Positions 1-6,324 of a stretch of DNA of 7,182 nucleotides are shown here, in pieces. The notes under the pieces are model-generated. The model saw nothing but the letters and a program-made list of their open reading frames with translations, ran no database searches and was not told the origin of the DNA. Within the stretch, counting starts at the first letter, position 1. Every line of letters begins with the position of its first letter. Position numbers and translations under genes: made by a program. The stretch lies in NCBI GenBank assembly GCA_031289875.1, contig JAITOO010000116.1:1-7182 (forward strand), in the 5' to 3' direction. The DNA comes from Flavobacteriaceae bacterium (GTDB lineage: Bacteria; Bacteroidota; Bacteroidia; Flavobacteriales; Weeksellaceae).

Positions 1-1109
1 GTGTATTTTCCGGTAGAATCGGAGAGTTTTACGGCATTGAGAAAATTATCGTTTGCGGTCTGTTTCACGTGCGTCAGCTTGATGACCATATTCAGCGGTT
101 TTGCGCCAACATCGTTGGAAAGATATGTCCCGATACCGTAAGTATCGTGTATTCTGCCGTTTACGTGAGATTTTATTTTCCTGACTTCTTCCAAGTTCAG
201 AGAATCGCTGAAAACTATCGTTTTAGAAGTCGGGTCGATACGGTTATCCTTATAAAATTGTATCACTTTTTCCAGAAACACAAGTGAGTCTCCGCTGTCG
301 CAGCGCACACCGTCAAAAAGTTTCGCCTGTTTCAGATTGAAAGAATGCAGAAAAGCGTCGGTTGTGTAAGTGTCTGTCAATGTGATTCCTAAACTTCCCT
401 GAAAAACATCCACCCAAGCCTCCAATGCTTTGGTGTTGGCGGAACGGTAGCCGAACACTGCGCCGTGATACATGAACCATTCGTGAGGCATCGTGCCGAT
501 AGGCGTAGTGTTGTATTTCATCGCCAGATAGATATTGCTCGTGCCTTTGAAACAGTCTCCCGAATTTTCTTGAAGCGTTTTCACTACTTTGTCATGAACA
601 TCAAAAGAATAGCGCCTGCGCGTGCCGAACTCGGAATAATCTGCCTGTATTTCTTTGAGAGCCAATGCTTTGTCTCTTGCTTTTTCTTCGGTATCTTTGG
701 GTTTGGAATTGGTCATCTCAAAGTAAAGTTCTGAAATCAAAGCCATTAGCGCAACTTCCCAAAGGACGGTTCTGTACCAGTAGCCTTCGATGTAAAGATT
801 GAGTTTTCCTCCTTCCTGAGAAATGTGTACTTCCTCAGGGTTGTAGCGGTATCCTTCCAAAAAATCAATGAAAAACGGGTCGAGAAAATAACATCTTTTC
901 AGCATGAATTTCTTCTCTTCTTTGGTCATTTTGAGGGCTGCCATATTTGCGACTTCCTCTTTCAGCCTTTCGGCAAAGCCTTCGGGAAAATTATCTTCTC
1001 CTCGATTGATAAAATCATAATGCACATAAGCCCAAGGATATAACTTTTGAATAGCATGCATTACGGAAAATTTATATAAATCGTTATCAGTAAAATAATT
1101 CAGTATCAT
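1..1109 (-). CDS. pncB: nicotinate phosphoribosyltransferase, 3' end cut by window edge
   Basis: This enzyme joins nicotinate to phosphoribosyl pyrophosphate, with ATP hydrolysis, to give nicotinate mononucleotide in the cytoplasmic Preiss-Handler NAD salvage route. I translated the reverse strand: it opens MILNYFTDNDLYKFSVMHAI and stays open for 369 codons to the window edge. Visible family signatures are the N-terminal TDxYK-type segment, GTMPHEW with His209 (the histidine phosphorylated by ATP in the Salmonella enzyme), RCDSGDS at about 269-275, the phosphate-binding GIGT at 325-328 and KPLNMVIKL just after. Family members have about 390-400 residues, so only some 20-30 are missing. The start is the first ATG; the frame upstream hits a TGA without another start, and a TACCTTTG promoter element lies 26 bases ahead. 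It is divergent from the amylase. Identification is firm from motif order; the C-terminus is unseen. Confidence 0.95.
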   Translation of the reverse strand, partial: MILNYFTDNDLYKFSVMHAIQKLYPWAYVHYDFINRGEDNFPEGFAERLKEEVANMAALKMTKEEKKFMLKRCYFLDPFFIDFLEGYRYNPEEVHISQEGGKLNLYIEGYWYRTVLWEVALMALISELYFEMTNSKPKDTEEKARDKALALKEIQADYSEFGTRRRYSFDVHDKVVKTLQENSGDCFKGTSNIYLAMKYNTTPIGTMPHEWFMYHGAVFGYRSANTKALEAWVDVFQGSLGITLTDTYTTDAFLHSFNLKQAKLFDGVRCDSGDSLVFLEKVIQFYKDNRIDPTSKTIVFSDSLNLEEVRKIKSHVNGRIHDTYGIGTYLSNDVGAKPLNMVIKLTHVKQTANDNFLNAVKLSDSTGKY

Positions 1110-1134
1110 TCGATGAATCTTGAAATTAAGAACT

Positions 1135-1142
1135 CAAAGGTA
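1135..1142 (-). promoter_or_regulatory. -7 element of the pncB promoter (TACCTTTG)
   Basis: On the minus strand TACCTTTG matches the Bacteroidota -7 consensus TAnnTTTG exactly and lies 26 bases before the pncB ATG, which would give a leader of about 20 bases. The nearest upstream TTG has a gap of only about 14 bases, shorter than the usual 17-23, so the -33 half is weak. Confidence 0.55.
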
Positions 1143-1230
1143 CAACTTTTTGTTTACAAGGCTTTATGATTTAAAAATTTAATCAATATTTTGAGAATGA
1201 AAAGATTGACATAACAAAAATCATATTTTT

Positions 1231-1256
1231 TTGTTAAAAATTTGTAAATATCTTTG
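1231..1256 (+). promoter_or_regulatory. probable promoter of the amylase gene (TTG-N15-TATCTTTG)
   Basis: TATCTTTG at 1249-1256 is a perfect TAnnTTTG -7 element, 17 bases ahead of the amylase ATG. The only nearby -33 candidate, TTG at 1231-1233, is 15 bases upstream of it, slightly too close. The transcript would begin near 1262 with a very short A/T-rich leader. No operator-like inverted repeat stands out between this and the pncB promoter. Confidence 0.5.
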
Positions 1257-1273
1257 TTGAAAATTTATTTTTC

Positions 1274-3133
1274 ATGAAAAAAATTGCAATTTTGTCACTG
1301 ATGATTCCATTGTTTAATCTTTTCAACGCTTGCAGCACCCAAAAACCTTCGGTAGAGAACGAAATTTTGGCTTTCACCCAGCCGCCCGAATGGTCGAAAA
1401 ATGCTGTTTGGTATCAGATTTTTGCAGAAAGATTTCGAAACGGAGACAATCTCAACGACCCCAAACCCGCTTGGATGCAAGGCGCGTGGCCTCACAACTA
1501 TCCGGCTAACTGGAAAATAACACAATGGACTTCTGATTGGTACAAAGACTACGACAAAGCAAAAAGCGATAAAGATTATTACGATAACAACATTCAGACA
1601 AGAAGATACGGCGGTGATTTACAGGGAATTATTGATAAATTGGACTATATTCAAAATTTAGGTATTACTGCACTGTATATCAATCCGTTAAACGACTCTC
1701 CTTCCTCTCACAAATACGATGCAAGAAATTTTCATCACATTGACATCACTTTCGGCAACGACCCTGAAGGGGATTTGAAACTGATGCAGAATGAAAATCC
1801 GACCCACCCGAAAACATGGCATTTCACCTCAGCCGACAAGATGTTTTTGAAACTTATCAAAGAGGCTCACAAAAGGAATATCAAAGTCGTGTTGGATTAT
1901 TCGTGGAATCACACGGGGATTGCGTTTTGGGCATGGAAAGACATTCTGAAAAACAAAGAAAAATCCAAATATGCCGACTGGTACGAAATCCAGAGTTTCA
2001 ACACCCCCGACAGTCCCAACGGAATCAAGTACAGCGGCTGGGCGGGCGTATCGGAACTTCCTGAATTAAAAAAAGTTGATGTCGAAAACCGCACAAGCGG
2101 ACACCCTTACAAGGGGAATATTTATGAACCCGTAAAACAGCATATTTTCGATGTAACCCGCAGGTGGTTAGACCCGAACGGCGACGGTAACTTTTCCGAC
2201 GGCGTAGATGGCTACCGTTTAGACGTCGCCGACCAAATCGGGCTGGATTTTTGGCGTGATTATCGAAAATTTTGCCGTTCCGTTAATCCTGAATGCTATT
2301 TGATTGGCGAAATCTGGTGGGAACAGTGGCCTGACCGAATGATGAACCCAATGCCTTATCTGCAAGGCGATATGTTCGATGCCGTAATGCTCTATCAAGC
2401 CTACAAACCTGCGCGCGATTTCTTTGCAAAATCCGTAGAATACGGCGGAGCGGAAAAATTAAAAGAACGACTGAATCAGGTGTTTGACCCGATGCCCGAC
2501 TATACCAAACAAACTCAAATGATGATGAGCGGCTCACATGACATGGAAAGGATTTTGACTGATTTTTACAACAAGGACAAATTCAAATTCAATTTCAAAC
2601 CAACGGACAATCTGAACATTTTGACGGGAAAACCCGACGAAGAAACCTACCGCAGAGTGCAAAACTATTTGATTTTTCAATATACGTTTTTAGGCTCTCC
2701 GCAGATTTGGGCGGGCGACGAAATGGGAATGTGGGGAACAGACGACCCCGACGACCGCAAACCGCTCTGGTGGGACGACATGACTTTCGAGCCGGAAACA
2801 AACAACCCTTTCCACCCTGATTCTCAGAAAGAAAAAATTGCGGTCGGCTTCAACAAATCATGGAACGATTTTTACAAAAAACTCATCAAAATCCGAAAAG
2901 ACAATCCTGCGCTGAGTTCTGCCCATATAGAATGGCTGGCTGCCGAAGGCGATTTGCTTGTTTACCGCCGTTCAGACGGAAATTCAAGCATTGTGTTTGC
3001 AATAAACAACAGCGACTCTGAAATGCAAATACCTGAAAACATGAAACTTGAAGGAGAAGATTTATTAACAGGAAATCATGTTGAATTGGTAGATTTGAAA
3101 CCAATGGAGGCAGTAATTATCAAAGAAAAATAA
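1274..3133 (+). CDS. GH13 alpha-amylase family glycoside hydrolase, lipoprotein
   Basis: This is a 619-residue protein predicted to hydrolyse alpha-glucosidic bonds in starch, maltodextrin or cyclodextrin-type substrates, anchored as an envelope lipoprotein. A KK start, a hydrophobic stretch (4-19) and Cys20 in LFNAC form a type II signal peptide, although the lipobox is not ideal. The catalytic barrel shows all four GH13 regions: DYSWNH (Asp208, Asn212, His213), GYRLD with Arg315 and nucleophile Asp317, LIGEIWW with acid/base Glu346, and SHD with Asp423. WYQIFAERFRNGD (46-58) is typical of the neopullulanase/cyclomaltodextrinase-like group. DPNGDGNFSDG (300-310), just before region II, looks like a calcium loop. 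The last 70 or so residues form the usual C-terminal beta domain, ending naturally at VIIKEK. No SusC/SusD-like genes are adjacent, so it is not in an evident starch-utilization locus. Exact substrate is not readable from sequence. Confidence 0.93.
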   Translation: MKKIAILSLMIPLFNLFNACSTQKPSVENEILAFTQPPEWSKNAVWYQIFAERFRNGDNLNDPKPAWMQGAWPHNYPANWKITQWTSDWYKDYDKAKSDKDYYDNNIQTRRYGGDLQGIIDKLDYIQNLGITALYINPLNDSPSSHKYDARNFHHIDITFGNDPEGDLKLMQNENPTHPKTWHFTSADKMFLKLIKEAHKRNIKVVLDYSWNHTGIAFWAWKDILKNKEKSKYADWYEIQSFNTPDSPNGIKYSGWAGVSELPELKKVDVENRTSGHPYKGNIYEPVKQHIFDVTRRWLDPNGDGNFSDGVDGYRLDVADQIGLDFWRDYRKFCRSVNPECYLIGEIWWEQWPDRMMNPMPYLQGDMFDAVMLYQAYKPARDFFAKSVEYGGAEKLKERLNQVFDPMPDYTKQTQMMMSGSHDMERILTDFYNKDKFKFNFKPTDNLNILTGKPDEETYRRVQNYLIFQYTFLGSPQIWAGDEMGMWGTDDPDDRKPLWWDDMTFEPETNNPFHPDSQKEKIAVGFNKSWNDFYKKLIKIRKDNPALSSAHIEWLAAEGDLLVYRRSDGNSSIVFAINNSDSEMQIPENMKLEGEDLLTGNHVELVDLKPMEAVIIKEK

Positions 3134-3334
3134 AGTTTTTTATTTTCTACAAAAGCAGGGGATAACTTTCTGTTTTATATTTTGTCAGGCAGATTTATTC
3201 CTGCGCTGAACGAAAATCTCCGACCCTATGGAAACGCCCAATGGCGTGATTCAGGTAATTAACGACGTTCTGCTTGCTCCACAATAAATTTTTGAGTTTC
3301 CAACGAATATCTGTGGACAGAAATATTGAGGTTT
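3134..3334. other. convergent intergenic gap between amylase and rdgB
   Basis: There is no supported gene here. Several frames happen to be open: the amylase frame continues for 42 codons past its TAA (to the TAA at 3260-3262), and minus-strand frames are open without an ATG. A small hairpin ACGCC-CAAT-GGCGT sits at 3234-3247 with no T-run after it. No canonical intrinsic terminator was found for the amylase, although two convergent transcripts must end here. Confidence 0.5.
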
Positions 3335-3901
3335 TTATTTTTGCAAAAATTCAAAGAATTTTTGCAAAGCAATGGAGCGATGGCTGATTCGGTTTTTCTC
3401 TTCGGCGGGAAGTTGGGCAAAACTTTGGTCGTAGCCGTTGGGAATGAAAATCGGGTCGTAGCCGAAACCATGCGAACCTTTGATTTCTTCAGCAATCGTT
3501 CCGTGAATTTTTCCCTCGAAAAATCTTGGTTCTTTGCCATCAAAAAGGCAAATTACGCAAATGAAACAGGCTTTACGATGGGGCTGTCCTGCCATATTTT
3601 TCAAAACTTTGGCGATATTGTCCGCAAAAGAACCCGTGCCTGAATATCTTGCGGAATAGATTCCGGGCGCTCCGTCCAACGAATCAATAACTAATCCGCT
3701 ATCGTCAGAAAAACAGGTAATTTGGCTCAAATTGTAGCCAAATTCGGCTTTAATGAGGGCGTTTTCTTCAAAAGTAGAGCCTGTTTCTTCAATTTCTCCC
3801 GAAAAATTGAAATCTTTGAAAGTTTTTAACTTCAAATCGGGCAGCATTGATAAAATTTCGTCTTTTTTATGTTCGTTTTGAGTGGCTAATAAGAGTTCCA
3901 T
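3335..3901 (-). CDS. rdgB: non-canonical purine NTP pyrophosphatase (RdgB/HAM1)
   Basis: This cytoplasmic house-cleaning enzyme hydrolyses dITP, ITP and XTP to monophosphate plus pyrophosphate, keeping deaminated purines out of DNA and RNA. The 188 residues match the normal family length (E. coli RdgB is 197). Signatures in order: ATQNEHK (6-12) with the T-x-N-x-x-K triphosphate-binding pattern, EETGSTFEENALIKA (38-52), SDDSGL with general base Asp67, GAPGIYSARY (77-86), GFGYDPIF (145-152) and SHR (173-175). The ATG lies inside the 3' end of the CPBP gene (16-base overlap), so it is the distal gene of the rlmH operon and probably translationally coupled. The last codons coincide with a perfect inverted repeat. 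A different reading frame that runs beyond its stop is a shadow. Confidence 0.97.
   Translation of the reverse strand: MELLLATQNEHKKDEILSMLPDLKLKTFKDFNFSGEIEETGSTFEENALIKAEFGYNLSQITCFSDDSGLVIDSLDGAPGIYSARYSGTGSFADNIAKVLKNMAGQPHRKACFICVICLFDGKEPRFFEGKIHGTIAEEIKGSHGFGYDPIFIPNGYDQSFAQLPAEEKNRISHRSIALQKFFEFLQK
3340..3368. repeat. perfect 13-bp inverted repeat at the rdgB 3' end
   Basis: Arms TTTGCAAAAATTC (3340-3352) and GAATTTTTGCAAA (3356-3368) are exact complements around a 3-base loop. The structure lies within the last codons of rdgB, two bases before the stop codon, and encodes the palindromic-looking peptide LQKFFEFLQK. Neither strand has a clean T-run directly after it, so it is not a textbook terminator; it could protect the 3' end of the mRNA or help end convergent transcripts. 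Confidence 0.7.
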
Positions 3902-4698
3902 TGATGATTTTTAGTGAATTTTAAATATAAATATCCGAAAATTAAAAGCAAAATCAATCCTGTTGAAAAATAGAGGGTTGAGTTGAAATGAAAAATTTCG
4001 GAAGTTTCTTCTCCTCCGTATCGAATGTACAAGATTATACCTGATAAGTTATTGAATACGTGCAAAATAATCCCCCAAAACAGCGTTCCGGTCTTGTAAA
4101 AAACCAAACCCAAAATCAGTCCTGCCAAAAAACCGCCGACTACCTGCCAAGGGAAAATATGTACTCCTCCGAAAATAGCGGCGGAAACGACAATTGCCCA
4201 CACAGGTTTCACGTTGTTGTTTAGTAAGCCTTTGAGAATAAGCCCTCTAAAAAAAAGTTCTTCCAAAACAGGCGCTAAAATTGCTGCCAGAAAAATGGTA
4301 ATCAACGGGTGTCTTTCAAAATTGCCCCATAAAGCGTCGGACATGAGTTGGTGAAGTTTTCCGAAAAATACGCCGTCGTCGGGCATCAAACTTATGACAG
4401 ATTCCGCCACAATTATCATGCCTGTAAACATCAGAATAACAACGGGAAACAGCCCTATCTGCTTCGGAGCAAAACGAAATCTGAACACTTGGTTTCTTGG
4501 TTTCATGACTAAAAAATAATATGCGGCAAAAGTGGCTGCATATAGGGCGATTTCGGCTATCGGCATCAATAAAAATTCGTCAAAATGAAAAATTTTTGCG
4601 GGAAGCGTCAAAACCATTGTTACAAACTGCGCCAAAACAGAAAGAGCAAGAATTAAGAGAATATCTACGGCGTTTAATTTCAATTCGTTGTTATTCAT
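3886..4698 (-). CDS. CPBP family intramembrane metalloprotease (Abi/Rce1-like)
   Basis: This is a 270-residue polytopic inner-membrane protein of the CAAX-protease and bacteriocin-processing (CPBP) family. Hydrophobic segments at about 12-31, 42-65, 83-105, 132-150, 166-183, 186-201, 204-225 and 242-260 suggest about eight helices. The three family motifs are intact: EELFFR with Glu146, Glu147 and Arg151; FGGVH with His180; and HVFNN with His213 and Asn217. The acidic and histidine residues are the expected catalytic set of this glutamate-dependent group. Its start overlaps the rlmH stop by 8 bases and its end overlaps rdgB by 16, so it is expressed with two housekeeping genes. Substrates of bacterial members are mostly unknown; there is no bacteriocin or prenylated-protein gene nearby to suggest one. 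Confidence 0.93.
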   Translation of the reverse strand: MNNNELKLNAVDILLILALSVLAQFVTMVLTLPAKIFHFDEFLLMPIAEIALYAATFAAYYFLVMKPRNQVFRFRFAPKQIGLFPVVILMFTGMIIVAESVISLMPDDGVFFGKLHQLMSDALWGNFERHPLITIFLAAILAPVLEELFFRGLILKGLLNNNVKPVWAIVVSAAIFGGVHIFPWQVVGGFLAGLILGLVFYKTGTLFWGIILHVFNNLSGIILYIRYGGEETSEIFHFNSTLYFSTGLILLLIFGYLYLKFTKNHQWNSY

Positions 4699-5164
4699 TG
4701 TGATACGGTTTTCTTTGTAAAATGCTGAACGCTCTGTATAACTGTTCCGTGAAAAACAAACGCACCATTTGGTGAGTGAAAGTCATTCGGGAAAGGGCAA
4801 TTTTCTGCGGACGCAAGTTATAAATTTTTTCCGAAAATCCAAGCGCACCTCCTATGCAAAAAACTATATGTTTCACAGAATGAGACATTTGCTGTTCTAA
4901 AAATCGCGAAAATTCCACAGATGTCAATTCCTCACCTTTTTCGTCCAGAAGAATCATTGCATCGGAACTATTTAAAAATGAAAGAATTAAGTCTGCTTCT
5001 GCGTTTTTCAATTCAGTTTCTGAAAGATTTTTAGCATTTTTCACATCAGAGAGTTCTTTTCGCTTATATTTAATATAAGAAGGTAATCTTTTTTCCAATT
5101 CTTCCATTAAAGAGTTCAATTCTTTGGAATTTGTTTTCCCGATAGCAAGCAGAGTTATTTTCAT
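4691..5164 (-). CDS. rlmH: 23S rRNA (pseudouridine1915-N3)-methyltransferase RlmH
   Basis: RlmH is a SPOUT-class methyltransferase that uses S-adenosylmethionine to methylate pseudouridine 1915 in helix 69 of 23S rRNA on assembled ribosomes. I chose the ATG at 5164 (MKITLLAIGKT), giving 157 residues, matching the family (E. coli 155). The longer version begins at a TTG four codons upstream and is unlikely. Visible features: LLDEKGEELTS (about 72-82), the glycine-rich cofactor loop FCIGGALGF (102-110), and the C-terminal knot region THQMVRLFFTEQLYRAFS ending in PYHNE. Typical members have the same closing Tyr-His pair. It is the first of three overlapping genes, its TAA sharing bases with the CPBP start in ATGAATAA. 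Confidence 0.96.
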   Translation of the reverse strand: MKITLLAIGKTNSKELNSLMEELEKRLPSYIKYKRKELSDVKNAKNLSETELKNAEADLILSFLNSSDAMILLDEKGEELTSVEFSRFLEQQMSHSVKHIVFCIGGALGFSEKIYNLRPQKIALSRMTFTHQMVRLFFTEQLYRAFSILQRKPYHNE

Positions 5165-5173
5165 GATTTTTGG

Positions 5174-5181
5174 CAAAAATA
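5174..5181 (-). promoter_or_regulatory. possible -7 element before rlmH (TATTTTTG)
   Basis: TATTTTTG on the minus strand fits TAnnTTTG and ends 9 bases before the rlmH ATG, so a transcript from it would be nearly leaderless. No TTG occurs 17-23 bases upstream. It may be chance in AT-rich DNA; read-through from tadA is an alternative source of transcription. Confidence 0.25.
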
Positions 5182-5327
5182 AGATATTTCACTAAATTTT
5201 TTCTTCACTTTACAACTTGCAACTATTTTTGAGGATTCAACAAGTGAATGCAACTTTTTTTGCAAATTCAGAAAGTAAATTTTAAAAAACAGCAAATTAC
5301 ATTTTTATCTACCTAATGTTGCATTTG

Positions 5328-5774
5328 TTAGTTGAAATTACACCCTCTTCTATTCCTGAAAAAATCCTTAATCAGCAGAGAACATTCTTTTTCCAACACA
5401 CCGCAGAGATATTCTGTTTTGGGATGAAGAGAAACATTTCGAGTTGTGAAGCCTCTGTGTTCATCGCGCGCACCTGCCACTACCCTGCCGATTTGCGACC
5501 AAAACAATGCGCCCGCACACATCACGCAAGGTTCTAAGGTAACATACAACGTACATTCGTTAAGGTATTTAGCTCCAAGATAATTACTTGCTGCCGTAAT
5601 CGCCTGCATTTCCGCATGAGCGGTAACATCCGTTAAAGTCTCCGTCAAGTTGTAGGCTTTTGCCAAAATTTTATTATCCGCAACAACTACCGCTCCAACA
5701 GGCACTTCTCCTTTCTCATACGCCTCTTTTGCCTGTTGCAAAGCCAGCCTCATAAAATATTCATCTGTAAACAT
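5328..5774 (-). CDS. tadA: tRNA-specific adenosine deaminase TadA
   Basis: TadA deaminates the wobble adenosine A34 of tRNA-Arg(ACG) to inosine, so that one tRNA reads several CGN codons. With the ATG at 5774 the protein has 148 residues, beginning MFTDEYFMRLALQQA, the usual N-terminal helix of the family. Zinc-site motifs are complete: TAHAEMQAI with His53 and catalytic Glu55, and TLEPCVMCAGAL with Cys83 and Cys86. GEVPVGAVVV is the conserved strand before the active site. A frame-extended version starting at a TTG (5831) would add 19 residues, but its start overlaps the -33 element of the likely promoter, so the shorter form is preferred. It lies 163 bases upstream of rlmH on the same strand with no strong terminator between, so it may feed the downstream operon. 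Confidence 0.96.
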   Translation of the reverse strand: MFTDEYFMRLALQQAKEAYEKGEVPVGAVVVADNKILAKAYNLTETLTDVTAHAEMQAITAASNYLGAKYLNECTLYVTLEPCVMCAGALFWSQIGRVVAGARDEHRGFTTRNVSLHPKTEYLCGVLEKECSLLIKDFFRNRRGCNFN

Positions 5775-5797
5775 ATTTTTTCGTAAAAATTTAAAAT

Positions 5798-5831
5798 CAA
5801 AAGTACAGTTTTTTGGCTTATTTTCTTCCAA
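5798..5831 (-). promoter_or_regulatory. probable tadA promoter (TTG-N23-TACTTTTG)
   Basis: On the minus strand TACTTTTG (5805-5798) fits the -7 consensus TAnnTTTG and a TTG (5831-5829) lies 23 bases upstream, at the long end of the accepted spacing. Transcription would start near 5791, giving about 17 bases of leader before the ATG at 5774. This supports the shorter tadA start. Confidence 0.55.
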
Positions 5832-5997
5832 AACTATTTGATAACTCTTTTTTCTTGTTTAAAATCTTCTAAATTGCAATTTATTTTATTTAATTAAAAG
5901 TTGTTTTAGCACCTCTCTATCTCTTTATTTGCCACATTTTTAAGATATTTACTACAAATATTTTAATTCATGTTTTAAATGAAATAGAAAAAAAATA
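5832..5997. other. AT-rich intergenic spacer, no gene seen
   Basis: This very AT-rich spacer separates the divergent tadA promoter and the plus-strand promoter at 5998. It shows no open frame of note, and only short AT palindromes such as TTCAT-gttttaa-ATGAA near 5967-5983. It probably serves as the upstream region of the two promoters. Confidence 0.5.
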
Positions 5998-6029
5998 TTT
6001 GTCAGTAAAAGTTTTTTTATATATCTTTG
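5998..6029 (+). promoter_or_regulatory. strong Bacteroidota-type promoter, TTTG-N20-TATCTTTG
   Basis: TTTG at 5998-6001 and TATCTTTG at 6022-6029 are both perfect matches to the -33/-7 consensus of Bacteroidota sigma-70 promoters, with an ideal 20-base spacing. This is the best promoter in the window, yet it points into a region with no recognisable gene. Transcription would start near 6035. Confidence 0.8.
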
Positions 6030-6056
6030 CACCATTAATTAACACAAAGAATTGTT

Positions 6057-6092
6057 ATGTTTAGTAAAGTGTTTTCAAATTTTGATAATTAA
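6057..6092 (+). CDS. 11-codon ORF (MFSKVFSNFDN), possible leader peptide
   Basis: The first ATG after the strong promoter, about 22 bases into the predicted transcript, opens an 11-codon frame ending in TAA. Three of eleven residues are Phe. The flanks ATTGTT and AACAAT could pair around it. No biosynthetic gene follows, so an attenuation role has no target in view; it may equally be a chance ORF or the truncated head of a decayed gene. Confidence 0.2.
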   Translation: MFSKVFSNFDN

Positions 6093-6114
6093 ACAATCCT
6101 TTTACTTCATTTAA

Positions 6115-6276
6115 CATTTCTGGAAATTAGAGATTTTTGAAACAATTTTGAAAGATTTTTATTATCAAGAAGAATGTAAAATTCCAGCTTTATATCGTTT
6201 GGCAAGATTATTCTTATCAAGTGCGAGCCTTTTATTTTGTTTTCAGGAAATATTTGAAATAAATAGACTTTTTTCA
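6115..6276 (+). pseudogene. 54-codon open frame without start codon, possible gene remnant
   Basis: The frame between TAA 6112-6114 and TAA 6277-6279 reads with protein-like composition, including ETILKDFYYQEECKIPALYR followed by LARLFL and a hydrophobic tail. It has no ATG or GTG. It lies entirely within the promoter-terminator unit and one base-frame off the 11-codon ORF, so a frameshift could have split one small gene. I do not recognise a family; it may be chance. Confidence 0.2.
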
Positions 6277-6284
6277 TAAATCCG

Positions 6285-6324
6285 AAAAGGGTTGTTATTA
6301 TTTTTTATAACAGCAACCCTTTTT
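6285..6324 (+). terminator. intrinsic terminator, possibly bidirectional
   Basis: AAAAGGGTTG (6285-6294) pairs perfectly with CAACCCTTTT (6314-6323), with further TTAT/ATAA pairing inside, and is followed by a T-run. Because the outer arms are A4 and T4, the minus strand also ends in a short T-run, so it could stop transcripts from either side. It closes the orphan unit that starts at 5998. Confidence 0.85.

Larger units (their letters stand above)
6035..6324 (+). ncRNA. orphan transcription unit of about 290 nt, candidate small RNA or decayed gene
   Basis: The stretch runs from an ideal promoter to an intrinsic terminator but carries no recognised gene. Segments that can pair include ATTGTT (6051-6056) with AACAAT (6092-6098 area) and TTGATAAT (about 6082-6089) with ATTATCAA (about 6161-6168). 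I compared it by eye with tmRNA, RNase P RNA and SRP RNA hallmarks and saw none. It contains an 11-codon ORF and a 54-codon start-less frame, so a short protein gene that has lost its frame is the main alternative. Family assignment is not possible by eye. Confidence 0.4.

Noticed and set aside
3228..3287. Plus-strand 19-codon ORF beginning METPNGVIQV
   Set aside because: Too short, no promoter or upstream ribosome site, and overlapping other equally open frames; no support beyond the ATG.
3259..3543. 94-residue minus-strand ORF overlapping the 3' half of rdgB
   Set aside because: It is a shifted-frame shadow of a well-supported rdgB; only its last 23 or so codons lie outside rdgB and show no recognisable domain.
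5165..5176. Four-codon longer rlmH starting at TTG
   Set aside because: ATG at 5164 begins the conserved MKITLL-type strand and gives the family length of about 157.
5249..5264. TGCAA-TTGCA hairpin between tadA and rlmH as a terminator
   Set aside because: Only five base pairs with no T-run after it on the minus strand; too weak to separate tadA from rlmH.
5775..5831. 19-residue N-terminal extension of tadA from a TTG codon
   Set aside because: The extension starts on the -33 element of a good promoter, uses TTG, and the ATG at 5774 gives the normal TadA N-terminus and length.
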